A stretch of DNA of 46,576 bases from an uncultured Alphaproteobacteria bacterium (GTDB lineage Bacteria > Pseudomonadota > Alphaproteobacteria > HIMB59 > GCA-002718135): the NCBI GenBank assembly GCA_902576125.1, contig CACGUF010000008.1, positions 1 through 46,576 of the forward strand. The letters are read 5' to 3'. Of the stretch, positions 15,342 to 24,903 are shown in pieces. The position numbers and the translations under genes were made by a program. The number at the start of each line of letters is the position of its first letter. The stretch's first letter is position 1. The notes beneath the pieces are model-generated. The model was not told the DNA's origin and ran no database searches. It saw only the letters and a program-made list of their open reading frames with translations.

Positions 15342-16678
15342 TAAAATATTATTTCTTCATAAATGGGCATTACTGATTTATTCCAATTTGAATTAAATTT
15401 ATTTATTAAACAATCAGCTGGTGAGTACCCATTTTGTAAATTAATCTCTAAGTCCTTCATATGTATACTCTCATCAAACTCACCATTTTTAGATAATCGG
15501 TTTCTTTTCTTTAAACCTTTTTTTGATAGTTCGTAAAAATCTTGAGCAAAAGTAATTAATTTTTTTTCTTTAAATTTAGTTTGTAGTCCTTCTTGGGGAG
15601 CTATTTTGTTCAAATATTCTCTATCCTCTTGTGTCCAACTTTCAGTAATTTCTTTAACTTTATCAAGTATTTCATCATCGTATAAAATTCCAATCCAAAA
15701 GGCTGGTTGAGAGCATATTAAATCCCAGTTACATGCATCCATTGAGCGTATTTCTATATATTGTTTTAATCTGACTTGTGGAAATAAGGTTGTCAAATGA
15801 TCTTCCCAATCTTTTAGTAAAATTGCATCATCTTGATCATTAGAATTTTCCTCCAGATATTCTTTAAAAGTATATTTAGTCATATCGATATATTTATGAT
15901 TTCTATTTATAAAATACATTGGTACATTTATTGCGTAATCAGTATAATTTTCAAAACTAAATCCTTTTTCAAAGACAAAAGGAAGTAATCCAGTTCTATC
16001 CGAATCTGTATGATGCCAAAAATGAGAACGTAGACTTTTATATTTAGAAATTTTACCTTGATCAAATGGAGAATTGGCAAATATTGCTGTAGCAATAGAC
16101 TCAAGGTTAAACATCAATCTTAATTTTTCAATCATGTCTTGTTCTGAAAAATAATCTATATTTACTTGATTAGTGCAAGTGCGCTTCATCATATGATGAC
16201 CTAATCTTCCAACTTGTGTCATATATTTTTTCATGATTTCATAGCGCTGCTTTGGCATCCAAGGAATGTCATCTAGACTTAGATTAGGCTCAACACCAAT
16301 CCCAAGTAAAATGAAGTTATGTTCATTGCCAATTTTCTTCAATTCTTTGAGATGATTAGTTGTTTCTTCACATGTTTCATGAATATTATCCAAGGGAGCT
16401 CCAGACAATTCAATTTGTCCACCTGGCTCCAGTGTAATAGACTCCCTACCCCTTTTGAGAGCAATAATTGTTTGTTGATTATCATCATACAAAGGTGTCC
16501 AACCTATAGTTGTAAGTTTTTCAAGAGTATTTTTGATACCATTATTCTCCTCATAAGAAAGAGGCTTCAAAGTATTTTTATTTAAAATAAATTTTTCATG
16601 TTCAACACCAATTTTTAAATTATGTTTAGATTTAATTCCTTTATAAAAATACTCTGTTAGATCACTTTTTTTAATCAT
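15341..16678 (-). CDS. gshA: Glutamate-cysteine ligase, plant/alphaproteobacterial class
   Basis: A 445-residue protein of the class II (plant-like) glutamate-cysteine ligase family, distinct from enterobacterial GshA. Recognisable segments are IGVEHEKFIL (24-33), TLEPGGQIELSGAPL (about 82-96), MKRTCTNQVNIDYFSE and the C-terminal YIEIRSMDACNWDL. It catalyses the first, ATP-dependent step of glutathione synthesis. It starts 34 bases downstream of the tRNA-Leu gene on the same strand and leads gshA-gshB-bioY-ROK. No separate terminator is visible between the tRNA and gshA, so they may share a promoter. Confidence 0.95.
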   Translation of the reverse strand: MIKKSDLTEYFYKGIKSKHNLKIGVEHEKFILNKNTLKPLSYEENNGIKNTLEKLTTIGWTPLYDDNQQTIIALKRGRESITLEPGGQIELSGAPLDNIHETCEETTNHLKELKKIGNEHNFILLGIGVEPNLSLDDIPWMPKQRYEIMKKYMTQVGRLGHHMMKRTCTNQVNIDYFSEQDMIEKLRLMFNLESIATAIFANSPFDQGKISKYKSLRSHFWHHTDSDRTGLLPFVFEKGFSFENYTDYAINVPMYFINRNHKYIDMTKYTFKEYLEENSNDQDDAILLKDWEDHLTTLFPQVRLKQYIEIRSMDACNWDLICSQPAFWIGILYDDEILDKVKEITESWTQEDREYLNKIAPQEGLQTKFKEKKLITFAQDFYELSKKGLKKRNRLSKNGEFDESIHMKDLEINLQNGYSPADCLINKFNSNWNKSVMPIYEEIIF

Positions 16679-16712
16679 AAAGATTTATATCATGGATTTT
16701 TAAAAATGTATG

Positions 16713-16799
16713 TGGTGCGGCTGAGAAGACTTGAACTTCCACAGGATAAATCCCACAGCGACCTCAACGCTGCGCGTATACCAATTCCGCCACAGCCGC
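16713..16799 (-). tRNA. tRNA-Leu (anticodon GAG)
   Basis: An 87-nucleotide tRNA including an encoded CCA. The acceptor stem pairs GCGGCTG with CAGCCGC. The anticodon arm is CAGCG-TTGAGGT-CGCTG, with anticodon GAG complementary to plus-strand 16763-16765. The long variable arm expected for a class II leucine tRNA is present, and the T arm contains GTTCAAGTC. It lies between divergent lipB and gshA. About 55 bp separate it from the lipB start, so both promoters must lie there. Confidence 0.96.
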
Positions 16800-16854
16800 A
16801 TATTTACTAGAATTAAATAACAGATAAGTTAATAATAGCAATAAGGTTAAATTG

Positions 16855-17502
16855 ATGAGTATAGAAATAAAAAAACAGTATAATTTAGTTGACTATGAGG
16901 ATGCAGTAAATTTCATGCAGCTTAGAGTTAATGAAATTTCGAATAACTTAAAAAAAGAACTTATTTGGTTTTTAAATCATGATCATATCTATACACAAGG
17001 CACAAGTGCTAAAGAAAATGAAATAATAAAAATGAACGAAATAAGAATAGTTAAAACAAATCGAGGAGGAAAAACTACGTATCATGGACCAGGTCAAAGA
17101 ATTGTATATTTTATGATAGATCTCAATACTAAAAAAAAGGACATTAGAAAGTTTATTACAATTATTGAACAATCACTCATTGATTTATTAAAAAATTACA
17201 ACATAAGCGCAACAACTTTTAAAGATCGAGTTGGAATTTGGGTTACAGGTAAGGATGGAAAAATATTTAATCAAGAAGAAAAAATTGGTGCTATTGGACT
17301 AAGATTGAAGAAATGGATTACCTACCATGGATTAAGTTTTAATATCAAACCTGAAATGAAAAATTACAAATATATCAATGCATGTGGTCTTGATAATTTT
17401 AAAAATACATCATTGAATGAGCTAGGAATTGACTTAGATGAAGAAAATTTTGATAATGAATTTTCAAATATTTTTTTGGATAACTTAAAAAAACTTAAAT
17501 AG
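16855..17502 (+). CDS. lipB: Lipoyl(octanoyl) transferase
   Basis: A 215-residue LipB starting MSIEIKKQYN. Signatures are NRGGKTTYHGPGQ near 69-81, Lys143 in EKIGAIGLRL and the acyl-carrying Cys177 in NACGLDNFKNTS. It transfers octanoate from acyl carrier protein to lipoyl domains of 2-oxoacid dehydrogenases and the glycine cleavage H protein. A TTG three bases upstream (16852) is in frame. The ATG at 16855 is preferred because the AAGG at 16843-16846 then has about eight bases of spacing. The gene is monocistronic on the plus strand, and its stop directly abuts that of the convergent rluC-type gene. Confidence 0.95.
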   Translation: MSIEIKKQYNLVDYEDAVNFMQLRVNEISNNLKKELIWFLNHDHIYTQGTSAKENEIIKMNEIRIVKTNRGGKTTYHGPGQRIVYFMIDLNTKKKDIRKFITIIEQSLIDLLKNYNISATTFKDRVGIWVTGKDGKIFNQEEKIGAIGLRLKKWITYHGLSFNIKPEMKNYKYINACGLDNFKNTSLNELGIDLDEENFDNEFSNIFLDNLKKLK

Positions 17503-18393
17503 TTACTCTTTAAAACTTATCTGTTTTTTTTTCATATAATAAGTAAAATCTTTAGGTAAATTTGATTTAAAACTAAATTCATTATTATCTATTTTAAATT
17601 CTAATTTATGAGCATTTAATTTTAAATTTTCATTTTTATTTGAATTATTGAGATTATATTTATTATCACCAACAATTGGAGAGCCAAGATTTTTAGCAAC
17701 AATTCTTAATTGATGTTTTTTGCCAGTCTTTGGCTCAAATTGAATAAGAGATATTTTGTGATTATTTGATAATATTTTATAAAAAGTTTTTGTATAAAGC
17801 TTATCTTTCTTATCATTATTCAATAGTAAATTAACATAAGACTCTTTCATCTTTGGTTTTCCATCGCATAAAGCTAAATAAATCTTTTTGATATTTTGGG
17901 ATTTAAAAAGTTTACCAAATATTTTTGTATACTTTAGATTTTTTGCAATAATTAATAAACCAGAAGTTTCCTTATCCAATCTATGAACTAAATTATAATT
18001 TACTGAAATATTTTTAATAATAGTATCTATTGATATGTTAATATTTGTACCTCCTTGGGTTGATATTCCAAACCACTTATCAATCACTAAAAAATTATCA
18101 TTTTCATATAATATTGAGTCATTAAAATTCTTAAGTTGTGTTTTATTGATTTTTTTCTTATTCCTTTGTGGCTTGTGTTCTGTGTATATTTCTGCAGAAT
18201 AATTTTTTATTATTATTAAATCGTTTTCCTTTAGGGAGTATTTTGATTTGATAGTTAAGTCATTAACTACAATATTTTTTTTTCTTAAGTTTTTTTCAAT
18301 AAAGCTTTGAGACAAATTAGAAAAAAATTTTTTAAGAAATTTATCTATTCTTTGATCTTCAAAGCCTTTAGTTATTTTAATTTTTTTAATCAA
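17503..18393 (-). CDS. rluC: RluC/RluD-family 23S rRNA pseudouridine synthase
   Basis: A 296-residue protein with an N-terminal S4-like RNA-binding domain (about 1-65) and a RluA-family catalytic domain. The catalytic Asp140 is in VHRLDKETSGLLIIAK, and LIQFEPKTGKKHQLRIVAKNLG is the conserved RluA-family motif III region. Members convert uridines in 23S rRNA to pseudouridine. Assignment to RluC over RluD is tentative and based on overall layout. It overlaps crcB by four bases and is the last gene of the long ribosomal transcript. It abuts lipB tail to tail with no space for a terminator. Confidence 0.8.
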   Translation of the reverse strand: MIKKIKITKGFEDQRIDKFLKKFFSNLSQSFIEKNLRKKNIVVNDLTIKSKYSLKENDLIIIKNYSAEIYTEHKPQRNKKKINKTQLKNFNDSILYENDNFLVIDKWFGISTQGGTNINISIDTIIKNISVNYNLVHRLDKETSGLLIIAKNLKYTKIFGKLFKSQNIKKIYLALCDGKPKMKESYVNLLLNNDKKDKLYTKTFYKILSNNHKISLIQFEPKTGKKHQLRIVAKNLGSPIVGDNKYNLNNSNKNENLKLNAHKLEFKIDNNEFSFKSNLPKDFTYYMKKKQISFKE

Positions 18394-18770
18394 TTAATTA
18401 TTTTGTTAATATTTAAACCAAGAAATGTAAATAATAAGCATAATAGTAGTGATAAAAACATATAAGAGAATGCCAACAAAAATTTTTTACTTAGAAGCAT
18501 ATCTACACTTTCTAGAGAGAAAGTTGAAAAAGTAGTAAAAGAGCCTAAAATACCAATAATTAAAAAATACTTTATAAATTCTGAAGACAGATTTTTAGTT
18601 TCCATCAACATAATTAAAAATCCTATTAAAAAAGATCCAACTATATTAACAAAAAGAGTGCTTAAAAAAAAATAATTTGAAAATAAGTATGTTTTAAATA
18701 CTAAATAAGCAAAAAATCTTAAAGAGGCACCAATAGATCCGCCAATGGCGACTAGAAGTATATTAAACAA
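18390..18770 (-). CDS. crcB: Fluoride efflux channel
   Basis: A 126-residue protein with four hydrophobic segments and the CrcB/Fluc signatures GGSIGASLRF near 10-19, NIVGSFLIGF near 42-51 and GSFTTFSTFS near 76-85. It forms a dual-topology fluoride channel in the inner membrane. It sits two bases after the rplQ stop and overlaps rluC, so it is co-transcribed with ribosomal genes. There is no leader region that could hold a fluoride riboswitch. Confidence 0.92.
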   Translation of the reverse strand: MFNILLVAIGGSIGASLRFFAYLVFKTYLFSNYFFLSTLFVNIVGSFLIGFLIMLMETKNLSSEFIKYFLIIGILGSFTTFSTFSLESVDMLLSKKFLLAFSYMFLSLLLCLLFTFLGLNINKIIN

Positions 18771-18772
18771 TT

Positions 18773-19207
18773 TTAGTTTTGAGGAAGCTGTTCTTCTTCA
18801 GTTGTTTTCTTTTCAATAACAGGACCTGAATCTAATCCTTTAGCATTTTCATCCCTGTCAACAAGCTCAATTACAGCAGTTGGTGCATTATCTCCATACC
18901 TATTACCAAGCTTTACAATTCTTGTATAACCCCCACTACGATCTTTGTATCGATCTGCTAAAGTATCAAAAAGTTTTTTAGACATCTTTTCATCTTGTAA
19001 AATTGATATGGATTTTTTTCTTGCAGCTAAATCACCCTTTTTACCCAAAGTTATTAGCTTTTCCACAAAAGGTCTTAACTCTTTTGCTTTTGGTAAAGTA
19101 GTTGTTATTTGCTCATGTTTAATCAGTGAATTAGATAGATTCATTAACAAAGCTTTTCTATGAGAAGAAGTTCTATTTAATTTTCTGTGTTTAATATTGT
19201 GTTTCAT
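18773..19207 (-). CDS. rplQ: 50S ribosomal protein L17
   Basis: 144 residues starting [20 protein letters not shown], the L17 signature. The C-terminal acidic tail after DRDENAKG is longer than in E. coli, as in other Alphaproteobacteria. It binds 23S rRNA near the exit tunnel. It is the last canonical gene of the alpha operon, five bases after rpoA. crcB follows it directly. Confidence 0.97.
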   Translation of the reverse strand: MKHNIKHRKLNRTSSHRKALLMNLSNSLIKHEQITTTLPKAKELRPFVEKLITLGKKGDLAARKKSISILQDEKMSKKLFDTLADRYKDRSGGYTRIVKLGNRYGDNAPTAVIELVDRDENAKGLDSGPVIEKKTTEEEQLPQN

Positions 19208-19212
19208 GCTGA

Positions 19213-20235
19213 TTATTTATTAAATGGATCTTCATATTTTTTTGCAAGATCATCAATATTCTCTGGAGGCCAATCTGGAACAGACATACCTAAGTTAAGT
19301 TCCATTTGTTGCAAAACCTCTTTAATTTCATTTAGAGATTTTCTTCCAAAGTTTGGAGTTCTTAACATTTCAGACTCTGATTTTTGAACTAAATCGCCAA
19401 TATAAATTATATTATCATTTTTAAGACAATTTGCAGATCTTACAGATAACTCCAATTCTTCAACTTTTTTAAGAAGATTTGAATTAAATGATAGTTGTTC
19501 TGCAGAAGATTGATCTTGTTGAATTTCAGGCTCATCAAAGTTAATAAAAGGTTGTAATTGATCTTGTAAAATTCTTGATGCAAGAGCAATAGCGTCATCT
19601 GGAGTTATGACACCATTTGTTTCAACTTCAAAAATTAATTTATCATAGTCTGTGACCTGGCCTACTCTACTATTTTCAACTTTATATGATGCTCTAATTA
19701 CAGGACTAAACATTGCATCTAATTTGATTTCACCAATAACTTTGTCATCATCTTCAGCTACTTCAGCAGAGACATAACCTTTACCTGTTTCAATATTGGC
19801 TTCAATTTCAATATCTGCGTTTGAGTCAAGTGTCATAATTAGTTGATCAGGATTCATAATTTCAGTTTCTGAATCAGTTTCAAAATTTCCAGCTCTTATT
19901 TCACCAGAACCGTTAGATTTTATATACATTTTTTTTAAACCAGGTGAATGCACTTTAACTGCTACTGACTTAAGATTAAGCAATATATCAGTTAAATCTT
20001 CTTTAACTCCCGGAATAGTTGAAAATTCATGAACTACACCTTTTATTTTAACAGAAGTTATTGCTGCACCTTGTAATGAAGATAGCAATACTCTTCTAAT
20101 TGCATTGCCTAATGTTAATCCAAATCCTCTTTCTAAAGGCTCCGCAACTAACGTGCCTTTTTTATTACTATCATTTTGGACATTTACATCCATTTTACTT
20201 GGTTTAATTAATTCCATCCAATTTTTTTGTAGCAC
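19213..20235 (-). CDS. rpoA: RNA polymerase alpha subunit
   Basis: A 340-residue alpha subunit. The N-terminal dimerisation/assembly domain contains [22 protein letters not shown] flexible linker near 240 is followed by a C-terminal helix-hairpin-helix domain ([13 protein letters not shown] through [18 protein letters not shown]) that contacts DNA UP elements and activators. Length is normal for the class. It lies directly after rpsK, without an intervening rpsD, as is usual in Alphaproteobacteria. Confidence 0.98.
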   Translation of the reverse strand: MLQKNWMELIKPSKMDVNVQNDSNKKGTLVAEPLERGFGLTLGNAIRRVLLSSLQGAAITSVKIKGVVHEFSTIPGVKEDLTDILLNLKSVAVKVHSPGLKKMYIKSNGSGEIRAGNFETDSETEIMNPDQLIMTLDSNADIEIEANIETGKGYVSAEVAEDDDKVIGEIKLDAMFSPVIRASYKVENSRVGQVTDYDKLIFEVETNGVITPDDAIALASRILQDQLQPFINFDEPEIQQDQSSAEQLSFNSNLLKKVEELELSVRSANCLKNDNIIYIGDLVQKSESEMLRTPNFGRKSLNEIKEVLQQMELNLGMSVPDWPPENIDDLAKKYEDPFNK

Positions 20236-20252
20236 TATAATCTCCTTGTAAT

Positions 20253-20639
20253 TTAAACTCTTCTTCTTTTTCTTGGTCTACAACCATTATGAGGAATGGG
20301 TGTTACATCTTTTATTGAAGTTATTATATATCCAATTGCCTGAAGTGATCTAAGAGCGGACTCTCTTCCAGATCCAGGACCTGAAACTTCAACTTTAAGA
20401 GATTTGAGACCGTATTCTTTTGCTTTATTTCCAACATCTTCTGCCGCGATTTGCGCAGCATAAGGTGTAGACTTACGTGAACCTTTAAATCCTTTATGAC
20501 CAGCAGAAGACCATGCTAGTGCATTACCATTTTCATCAGTAATTGTTATTATTGTATTGTTAAAAGATGATACAACATGGGCTACTCCTGATGATACTTT
20601 TTTTTTTATTTTAGATTTAGTTTTTTTCTTATCAGCCAT
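20253..20639 (-). CDS. rpsK: 30S ribosomal protein S11
   Basis: 128 residues with a lysine-rich N-terminus, [18 protein letters not shown] and the conserved C-terminal [21 protein letters not shown]. It is part of the platform of the 30S subunit. It follows rpsM by one base and precedes rpoA. Confidence 0.97.
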   Translation of the reverse strand: MADKKKTKSKIKKKVSSGVAHVVSSFNNTIITITDENGNALAWSSAGHKGFKGSRKSTPYAAQIAAEDVGNKAKEYGLKSLKVEVSGPGSGRESALRSLQAIGYIITSIKDVTPIPHNGCRPRKRRRV

Positions 20640-20640
20640 T

Positions 20641-21021
20641 TTACCCTTTAGTTACTTTTTTCTTACCAGCAATTGCAACTGCTTTCCCTTTTCTAGTTCT
20701 TGCATTTGTGTGAGTTCTTTGCCCTCTTACAGGAAGTTTTTTTCGATGTCTTAGGCCTCTATAACAACCAAGATCATTTAGTCTTTTTATATCCATAGAG
20801 ACTTTTCTTCTTAAATCACCTTCCACCATATGCTTTTGATCTATAATCTCTCTTATCTTATTCAATTCATCGTCATTTAATTCATTAACTCTTTTTGATT
20901 TATCAATTGATGCTTGATCACATAAGTCGTTTGCTATTTTTGGGCCAATACCAAAAATGTATGTGAGTGCAATATGGATTTTTTTTGCTGTTGGTATATT
21001 TACGCCTGAAATCCTAGCCAT
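20641..21021 (-). CDS. rpsM: 30S ribosomal protein S13
   Basis: 126 residues beginning [26 protein letters not shown], with the conserved C-terminal [16 protein letters not shown]. It lies in the head of the 30S subunit and contacts 50S. It is the first gene of the alpha operon. A 92-bp gap separates it from adk and contains a good promoter candidate, so alpha-operon expression probably does not depend only on read-through from spc. Confidence 0.97.
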   Translation of the reverse strand: MARISGVNIPTAKKIHIALTYIFGIGPKIANDLCDQASIDKSKRVNELNDDELNKIREIIDQKHMVEGDLRRKVSMDIKRLNDLGCYRGLRHRKKLPVRGQRTHTNARTRKGKAVAIAGKKKVTKG

Positions 21022-21055
21022 ACTAATATTTGTCCGTTAAAAAAATGAATGAGGG

Positions 21056-21085
21056 TGAATACATTAATATTAATACGAAAGTCAA
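21056..21085 (-). promoter_or_regulatory. Candidate sigma-70 promoter for rpsM-rpsK-rpoA-rplQ
   Basis: Reading toward rpsM, TTGACT (21085-21080) is followed by an 18-bp spacer and TATTCA (21061-21056), in the only sizeable gap (92 bp) of the spc-alpha region. The extended CTTGACTTT is identical to the -35 region upstream of rpsL, which supports a genuine promoter. The -10 is weaker, and alternatives inside the TATTAATATTAAT stretch are possible. Confidence 0.55.
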
Positions 21086-21113
21086 GCTTTGAAACAAGAT
21101 TTTTGGCTTAATT

Positions 21114-21686
21114 TTAGGCATTTTTTAGCCTATTTTCAATATCAGACTGAATTTTTGATATTTCTTGCATAGCATCTATCTCAAAAAACTTACCTTCAAA
21201 TTTATCTCTATATAAGGCCGCTAGAGGCTGAGTTTCAGCAAAATATTTTTCTAATCTAGTTTTAATTACTTCTAAGTTATCATCTGATCTATTTTCAATT
21301 TTTGATCTTTCTATAATTCTATCTCTTACAGTATTTGTATCAGCAGCAAAGTCTATAACTAGATCTAAAATAATTTTGTTTCTTTCTAAAAAATCTATTA
21401 GAAAATCTGACTGCGATCTATTTCTTGGATATCCATCTAAGATAAATCCTTTTTTGCAATCATCACCTAATAATTTCTCAGTAACTATCGGGTTTAAAAT
21501 TGAATCAGGAACAAGGTTGCCACTAGACATTATTTTTGATAATTCTTGAGCTAACTTATCATTATCATTAAGCTTAGATCTTAAAATATCACCTGTAGAT
21601 AGATGGGGTATTTTAATTTTATTTGATAATAAAGATGCTTGCGTGCCTTTTCCAGAACCTGGCGGTCCGAATAAAATTAATTTCAT
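21114..21686 (-). CDS. adk: Adenylate kinase
   Basis: 190 residues with P-loop GPPGSGKGTQ (6-15), LSTGDILRSKL for AMP binding and FILDGYPRN. It is the short form without the zinc-binding long LID, as in many Alphaproteobacteria. It interconverts ATP plus AMP with two ADP. Its position between secY and rpsM is typical of the lineage. The gap to secY is three bases. Confidence 0.97.
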   Translation of the reverse strand: MKLILFGPPGSGKGTQASLLSNKIKIPHLSTGDILRSKLNDNDKLAQELSKIMSSGNLVPDSILNPIVTEKLLGDDCKKGFILDGYPRNRSQSDFLIDFLERNKIILDLVIDFAADTNTVRDRIIERSKIENRSDDNLEVIKTRLEKYFAETQPLAALYRDKFEGKFFEIDAMQEISKIQSDIENRLKNA

Positions 21687-21689
21687 TAA

Positions 21690-23030
21690 TTATCTTCTGC
21701 CTTTGAGTTTAGTTTTCTTTAAAAGACCCTCGTATTGATGCTGAAATAAGTGTGATTGAACTTGGTTAATAAAATCAATCATTACAACTACAACAATTAA
21801 TAAACTTGTTCCTCCCAAATAAAACGGTATTGAGGTTTTGGAAATTAAAAACTCAGGTAAAAGCGCAACTAGCGCAAGATAAATTGTTCCTACAGTTGTT
21901 AATCTAGTTAAAACAAAATCAATATATTTTGATGTATTCTCACCTGGTCTTATGCCGGGAATAAATCCGCCATATTTTCTAAGGTTTTCAGCTTGCTCAT
22001 CAGGATTAAAAACAATACCTGTATAAAAGAAACCAAAGAAAATAATCATTGCAGCAAATAATGCTAGATACAATGGTTGTCCACGTCCTAAATAACTAGA
22101 AATAAATAAGAATATATCACTTGATGAACCTGCTCCAAATCCTGACATTGTATTTGGAAGAAGTAAAATTGATGAAGCAAAAATAACAGGTATGACACCG
22201 GCTGTGTTTATTTTAAGAGGTAAGTGTGAGCTTTGACCTCCATATATTTTATTTCCAACCTGCCTTTTAGGATATTGAACAACTAATCTTCTTTGTCCTT
22301 TCTCTATAAAAACAATGAAAATTATCAGGCCCAAAACTAAAATTAAAATACCTAGGATGAATGAAGTGCTTAATTCGCCAGTTCTACCTAATTGCAAGGT
22401 ACTAACAAAAGCACTTGGGAGGTTTGCAAGTATACCTGCAGTAATTATTAAAGATATACCATTCCCAACACCTCTAGAGCTAATTTGTTCTCCCAACCAC
22501 ATTAAAAATATTGTTCCTCCAACTAATGTAACTACAGTTGTAACTCTAAAAAATAAACCTGGATCAATAACAATATTTCCATAAGCTGTTTGCATAGACT
22601 CTAATCCAATTGAAACACCATATCCCTGCAGAGCAGCAATTAATACAGTTACATATCTAGTGATCTGAAGTAATTGTCTTTGCCCTTTCGATCCTTGTTC
22701 TTTAAGATTTTTCATGTAAGGTATTGAACCTCTCATTAGAGTCATAATTATTGAAGAAGAAATATAAGGCATTACTCCAAGAGCAAAGATACCCATTCTA
22801 CCTAAAGCACCGCCTGAAAATGTATCAAATATTCCTAATATACCAGAAGATTGTTGCTCAAAAAACTGTTGAAGAGCCACAGGATTAATACCTGGAATAG
22901 GAAGAAATGTGCCAAGTCTGAAGACAATTAAAGCACCTAAGGTAAATAATAACCTATTTTTTAACTCAGTTGCTTTTCCTAAAGCTCCAAAATTAAAATT
23001 TCCTGCGAGTTTTTCTGCTGCTGTGGCCAT
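21690..23030 (-). CDS. secY: Protein translocase subunit SecY
   Basis: A 446-residue polytopic inner-membrane protein with about ten hydrophobic segments. It contains SecY signatures FRLGTFLPIPGINP (N-terminal), LGVMPYISSSIIM, GVGNGISLIITAGI and NPDEQAENLRKYGGFIPGIRPG. It forms the Sec translocon with SecE (also in this window) and SecG. It follows rplO by one base and precedes adk. Confidence 0.98.
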   Translation of the reverse strand: MATAAEKLAGNFNFGALGKATELKNRLLFTLGALIVFRLGTFLPIPGINPVALQQFFEQQSSGILGIFDTFSGGALGRMGIFALGVMPYISSSIIMTLMRGSIPYMKNLKEQGSKGQRQLLQITRYVTVLIAALQGYGVSIGLESMQTAYGNIVIDPGLFFRVTTVVTLVGGTIFLMWLGEQISSRGVGNGISLIITAGILANLPSAFVSTLQLGRTGELSTSFILGILILVLGLIIFIVFIEKGQRRLVVQYPKRQVGNKIYGGQSSHLPLKINTAGVIPVIFASSILLLPNTMSGFGAGSSSDIFLFISSYLGRGQPLYLALFAAMIIFFGFFYTGIVFNPDEQAENLRKYGGFIPGIRPGENTSKYIDFVLTRLTTVGTIYLALVALLPEFLISKTSIPFYLGGTSLLIVVVVMIDFINQVQSHLFQHQYEGLLKKTKLKGRR

Positions 23031-23031
23031 A

Positions 23032-23490
23032 TTAGTCTTTAGTTATTTTGATTTTTCCACCTAATTTTTCAATTTTATCTATTGCATTTTTAGAAGCAAA
23101 AGAAATTTCGATATTTATCATTTCCTTTAGATCCCCAAAGTTAAGAAGTTTAAGCTGTCCCTTAGACTTATTAAAAATTTTTTTATCAAATAAATCTGAC
23201 TCTTTAATATTAGTAGAATCAATTCCATGATTAGAAATCAATGAAGTAAGTGTTGCAAAATTAATTGTTTGTATTTTTTTCTTAAATCTATTTTTAAAAC
23301 CTCTTTTTGGCAATCGTCTATAAAGAGGCATCTGGCCACCTTCAAAACCATTAATTGAAACTCCAGAACGTGATTTTTGTCCTTTTACTCCTCTTCCTGC
23401 AGTTTTACCTAATCCTGATCCTGAACCTCTTCCTCTTCTTTTTCTTTTTGATCTTGATGTTAAGGTTGATGGTAATTCATTAATTTTCAT
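23032..23490 (-). CDS. rplO: 50S ribosomal protein L15
   Basis: 152 residues. The glycine/arginine-rich N-terminus [22 protein letters not shown] is typical of L15 and is followed by the globular domain. The ATG overlaps the rpsE stop by four bases (ATGA). This leaves no room for rpmD, which in many bacteria lies between rpsE and rplO. Confidence 0.97.
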   Translation of the reverse strand: MKINELPSTLTSRSKRKRRGRGSGSGLGKTAGRGVKGQKSRSGVSINGFEGGQMPLYRRLPKRGFKNRFKKKIQTINFATLTSLISNHGIDSTNIKESDLFDKKIFNKSKGQLKLLNFGDLKEMINIEISFASKNAIDKIEKLGGKIKITKD

Positions 23491-24011
23491 GATGATAATC
23501 CCTCAGAATTTTTATTTTTAATTATATCTGTAACTTTTTTAGATCTTTTTGCAGCTACTGATTTTGGAGATTCTGATTTCTTAAAAGCATCGAAAGTAGC
23601 TTTTAACATATTATGAGGATTAGAAGTTCCAGTAGATTTAGCAACTACATCTTTTATTCCCAAAGATTCAAAAAGAGCACGCATTGCTCCTCCAGCTATT
23701 ATTCCTGTACCTGGAGCTGCAGATCTTAATATAACTTTTCCAGCTCCATACCTTCCAACAACATCATGATGAATAGTTCTGTTGTCTTTCAATGAAACTC
23801 TTACCATTTTACTTTTAGCATTCTCAGATGCTTTTCTAACAGCTTCAGGAACTTCTTTAGCTTTACCTGTGCCATATCCGACTCTTCCTTTATTATCACC
23901 AACAATCATAATTGCAGCAAAACCGAAACGTCTTCCCCCTTTAACAACCTTTGCAACCCTATTTATTGCGACTAAATGCTCACTAAAATCTTTATTTTCA
24001 TTTTCAAACAT
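23487..24011 (-). CDS. rpsE: 30S ribosomal protein S5
   Basis: 174 residues with the S5 RNA-binding motif [19 protein letters not shown] and the second domain [20 protein letters not shown]. It takes part in translational accuracy at the 30S back side. It is separated from rplR by nine bases and directly coupled to rplO. Confidence 0.97.
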   Translation of the reverse strand: MFENENKDFSEHLVAINRVAKVVKGGRRFGFAAIMIVGDNKGRVGYGTGKAKEVPEAVRKASENAKSKMVRVSLKDNRTIHHDVVGRYGAGKVILRSAAPGTGIIAGGAMRALFESLGIKDVVAKSTGTSNPHNMLKATFDAFKKSESPKSVAAKRSKKVTDIIKNKNSEGLSS

Positions 24012-24020
24012 ATTTTATCC

Positions 24021-24356
24021 TTAAAAAATTAACCCTTCAGTCCTAGCAGAATCAGCAAGAATTTTAATTAAACCATGATATTTGTATTTACCTTTATCAA
24101 ATGCAACTTCTTTAATTCCCTTTTCGATTGATCTTTTAGCAATATTTTTACCAATAATTTCTGCTAAAGATTTTCTATCTTTAATATCAATATCAATATT
24201 TTTTTCTTTTGAAGACGCACTAGCAAGTGTTTTACCAACACTATCATCTATAACTTGTGCATATAAATGTTTGTTAGACCTAAATACTGTTAGTCTTTTT
24301 CTATTCGAGATCTTTTTTAATTTATATCTTACTCTTTTTGTTCTTTTATCAATCAT
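24021..24356 (-). CDS. rplR: 50S ribosomal protein L18
   Basis: 111 residues, with [25 protein letters not shown] and the C-terminal [24 protein letters not shown] that identify L18, the 5S rRNA-binding protein. It sits in the normal spc order between rplF and rpsE. Confidence 0.97.
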   Translation of the reverse strand: MIDKRTKRVRYKLKKISNRKRLTVFRSNKHLYAQVIDDSVGKTLASASSKEKNIDIDIKDRKSLAEIIGKNIAKRSIEKGIKEVAFDKGKYKYHGLIKILADSARTEGLIF

Positions 24357-24368
24357 ATTTTTTCTAAT

Positions 24369-24902
24369 TTATTTTTTCTTACCTTCTTTTCTGAAAATAT
24401 ATTCATTCTCATATTTAATCCCCTTGCCTTTAAAAGGTTCTGGCTTTCTATATGAACGAATTTTTGCAGCTGTAGCTCCAAGAATTTCTTTATTAAAACT
24501 TGATAATTTAATAATATTTTGTTTTGGGCATTCCACTTTCACTTGTTTTGGAATATCATAATCAATATCATGACTAAAACCTAGTTGTAATTTTAACTTG
24601 GAACCTGAAACACTGGCTCTATATCCTGTACCATTTAACTCTAAAGTTTTTGAAAAACCTGTATCAACACCTTGAACTATATTAAATATCAAAGATCTAG
24701 TTGTTCCCCAATTAGGATTAAGTTTGTCTTTATCTTCTTTTGGTAATACAATTATTTCTTTTTCTTTAATTTCTACTTTAAACAAATCATTAATTGCTAA
24801 AGACATTTCTCCTAGCTTCCCTTTTGCATAAAAACTTCCATTTTCGAATTTACAAGTTACACTGTCTGAAATATTAATACTGTTTTTTGCTATTCTTGAC
24901 AT
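24369..24902 (-). CDS. rplF: 50S ribosomal protein L6
   Basis: 177 residues starting MSRIAKNSINISD, the usual L6 start, one base after the rpsH stop. An upstream in-frame ATG at 24935 would add eleven non-conserved residues inside rpsH and is rejected. The C-terminal RKPEPFKGKGIKYENEYIFR is the L6 signature. It contacts the sarcin-ricin region. Confidence 0.96.
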   Translation of the reverse strand: MSRIAKNSINISDSVTCKFENGSFYAKGKLGEMSLAINDLFKVEIKEKEIIVLPKEDKDKLNPNWGTTRSLIFNIVQGVDTGFSKTLELNGTGYRASVSGSKLKLQLGFSHDIDYDIPKQVKVECPKQNIIKLSSFNKEILGATAAKIRSYRKPEPFKGKGIKYENEYIFRKEGKKK

Positions 24903-24903
24903 T

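Noticed and set aside
18771-18772. Fluoride riboswitch for crcB
   Set aside because: crcB starts two bases after rplQ, so there is no leader to hold one.
20236-23031. Absence of rpsD and rpmJ from the alpha/spc region as gene loss
   Set aside because: Both are normally located elsewhere in Alphaproteobacteria, so their absence here is not unusual.
24082-24561. 159-codon open frame on the plus strand, opposite rplR and rplF
   Set aside because: It is the antisense shadow of two conserved ribosomal genes; its translation is low-complexity and hydrophobic, with no family features.
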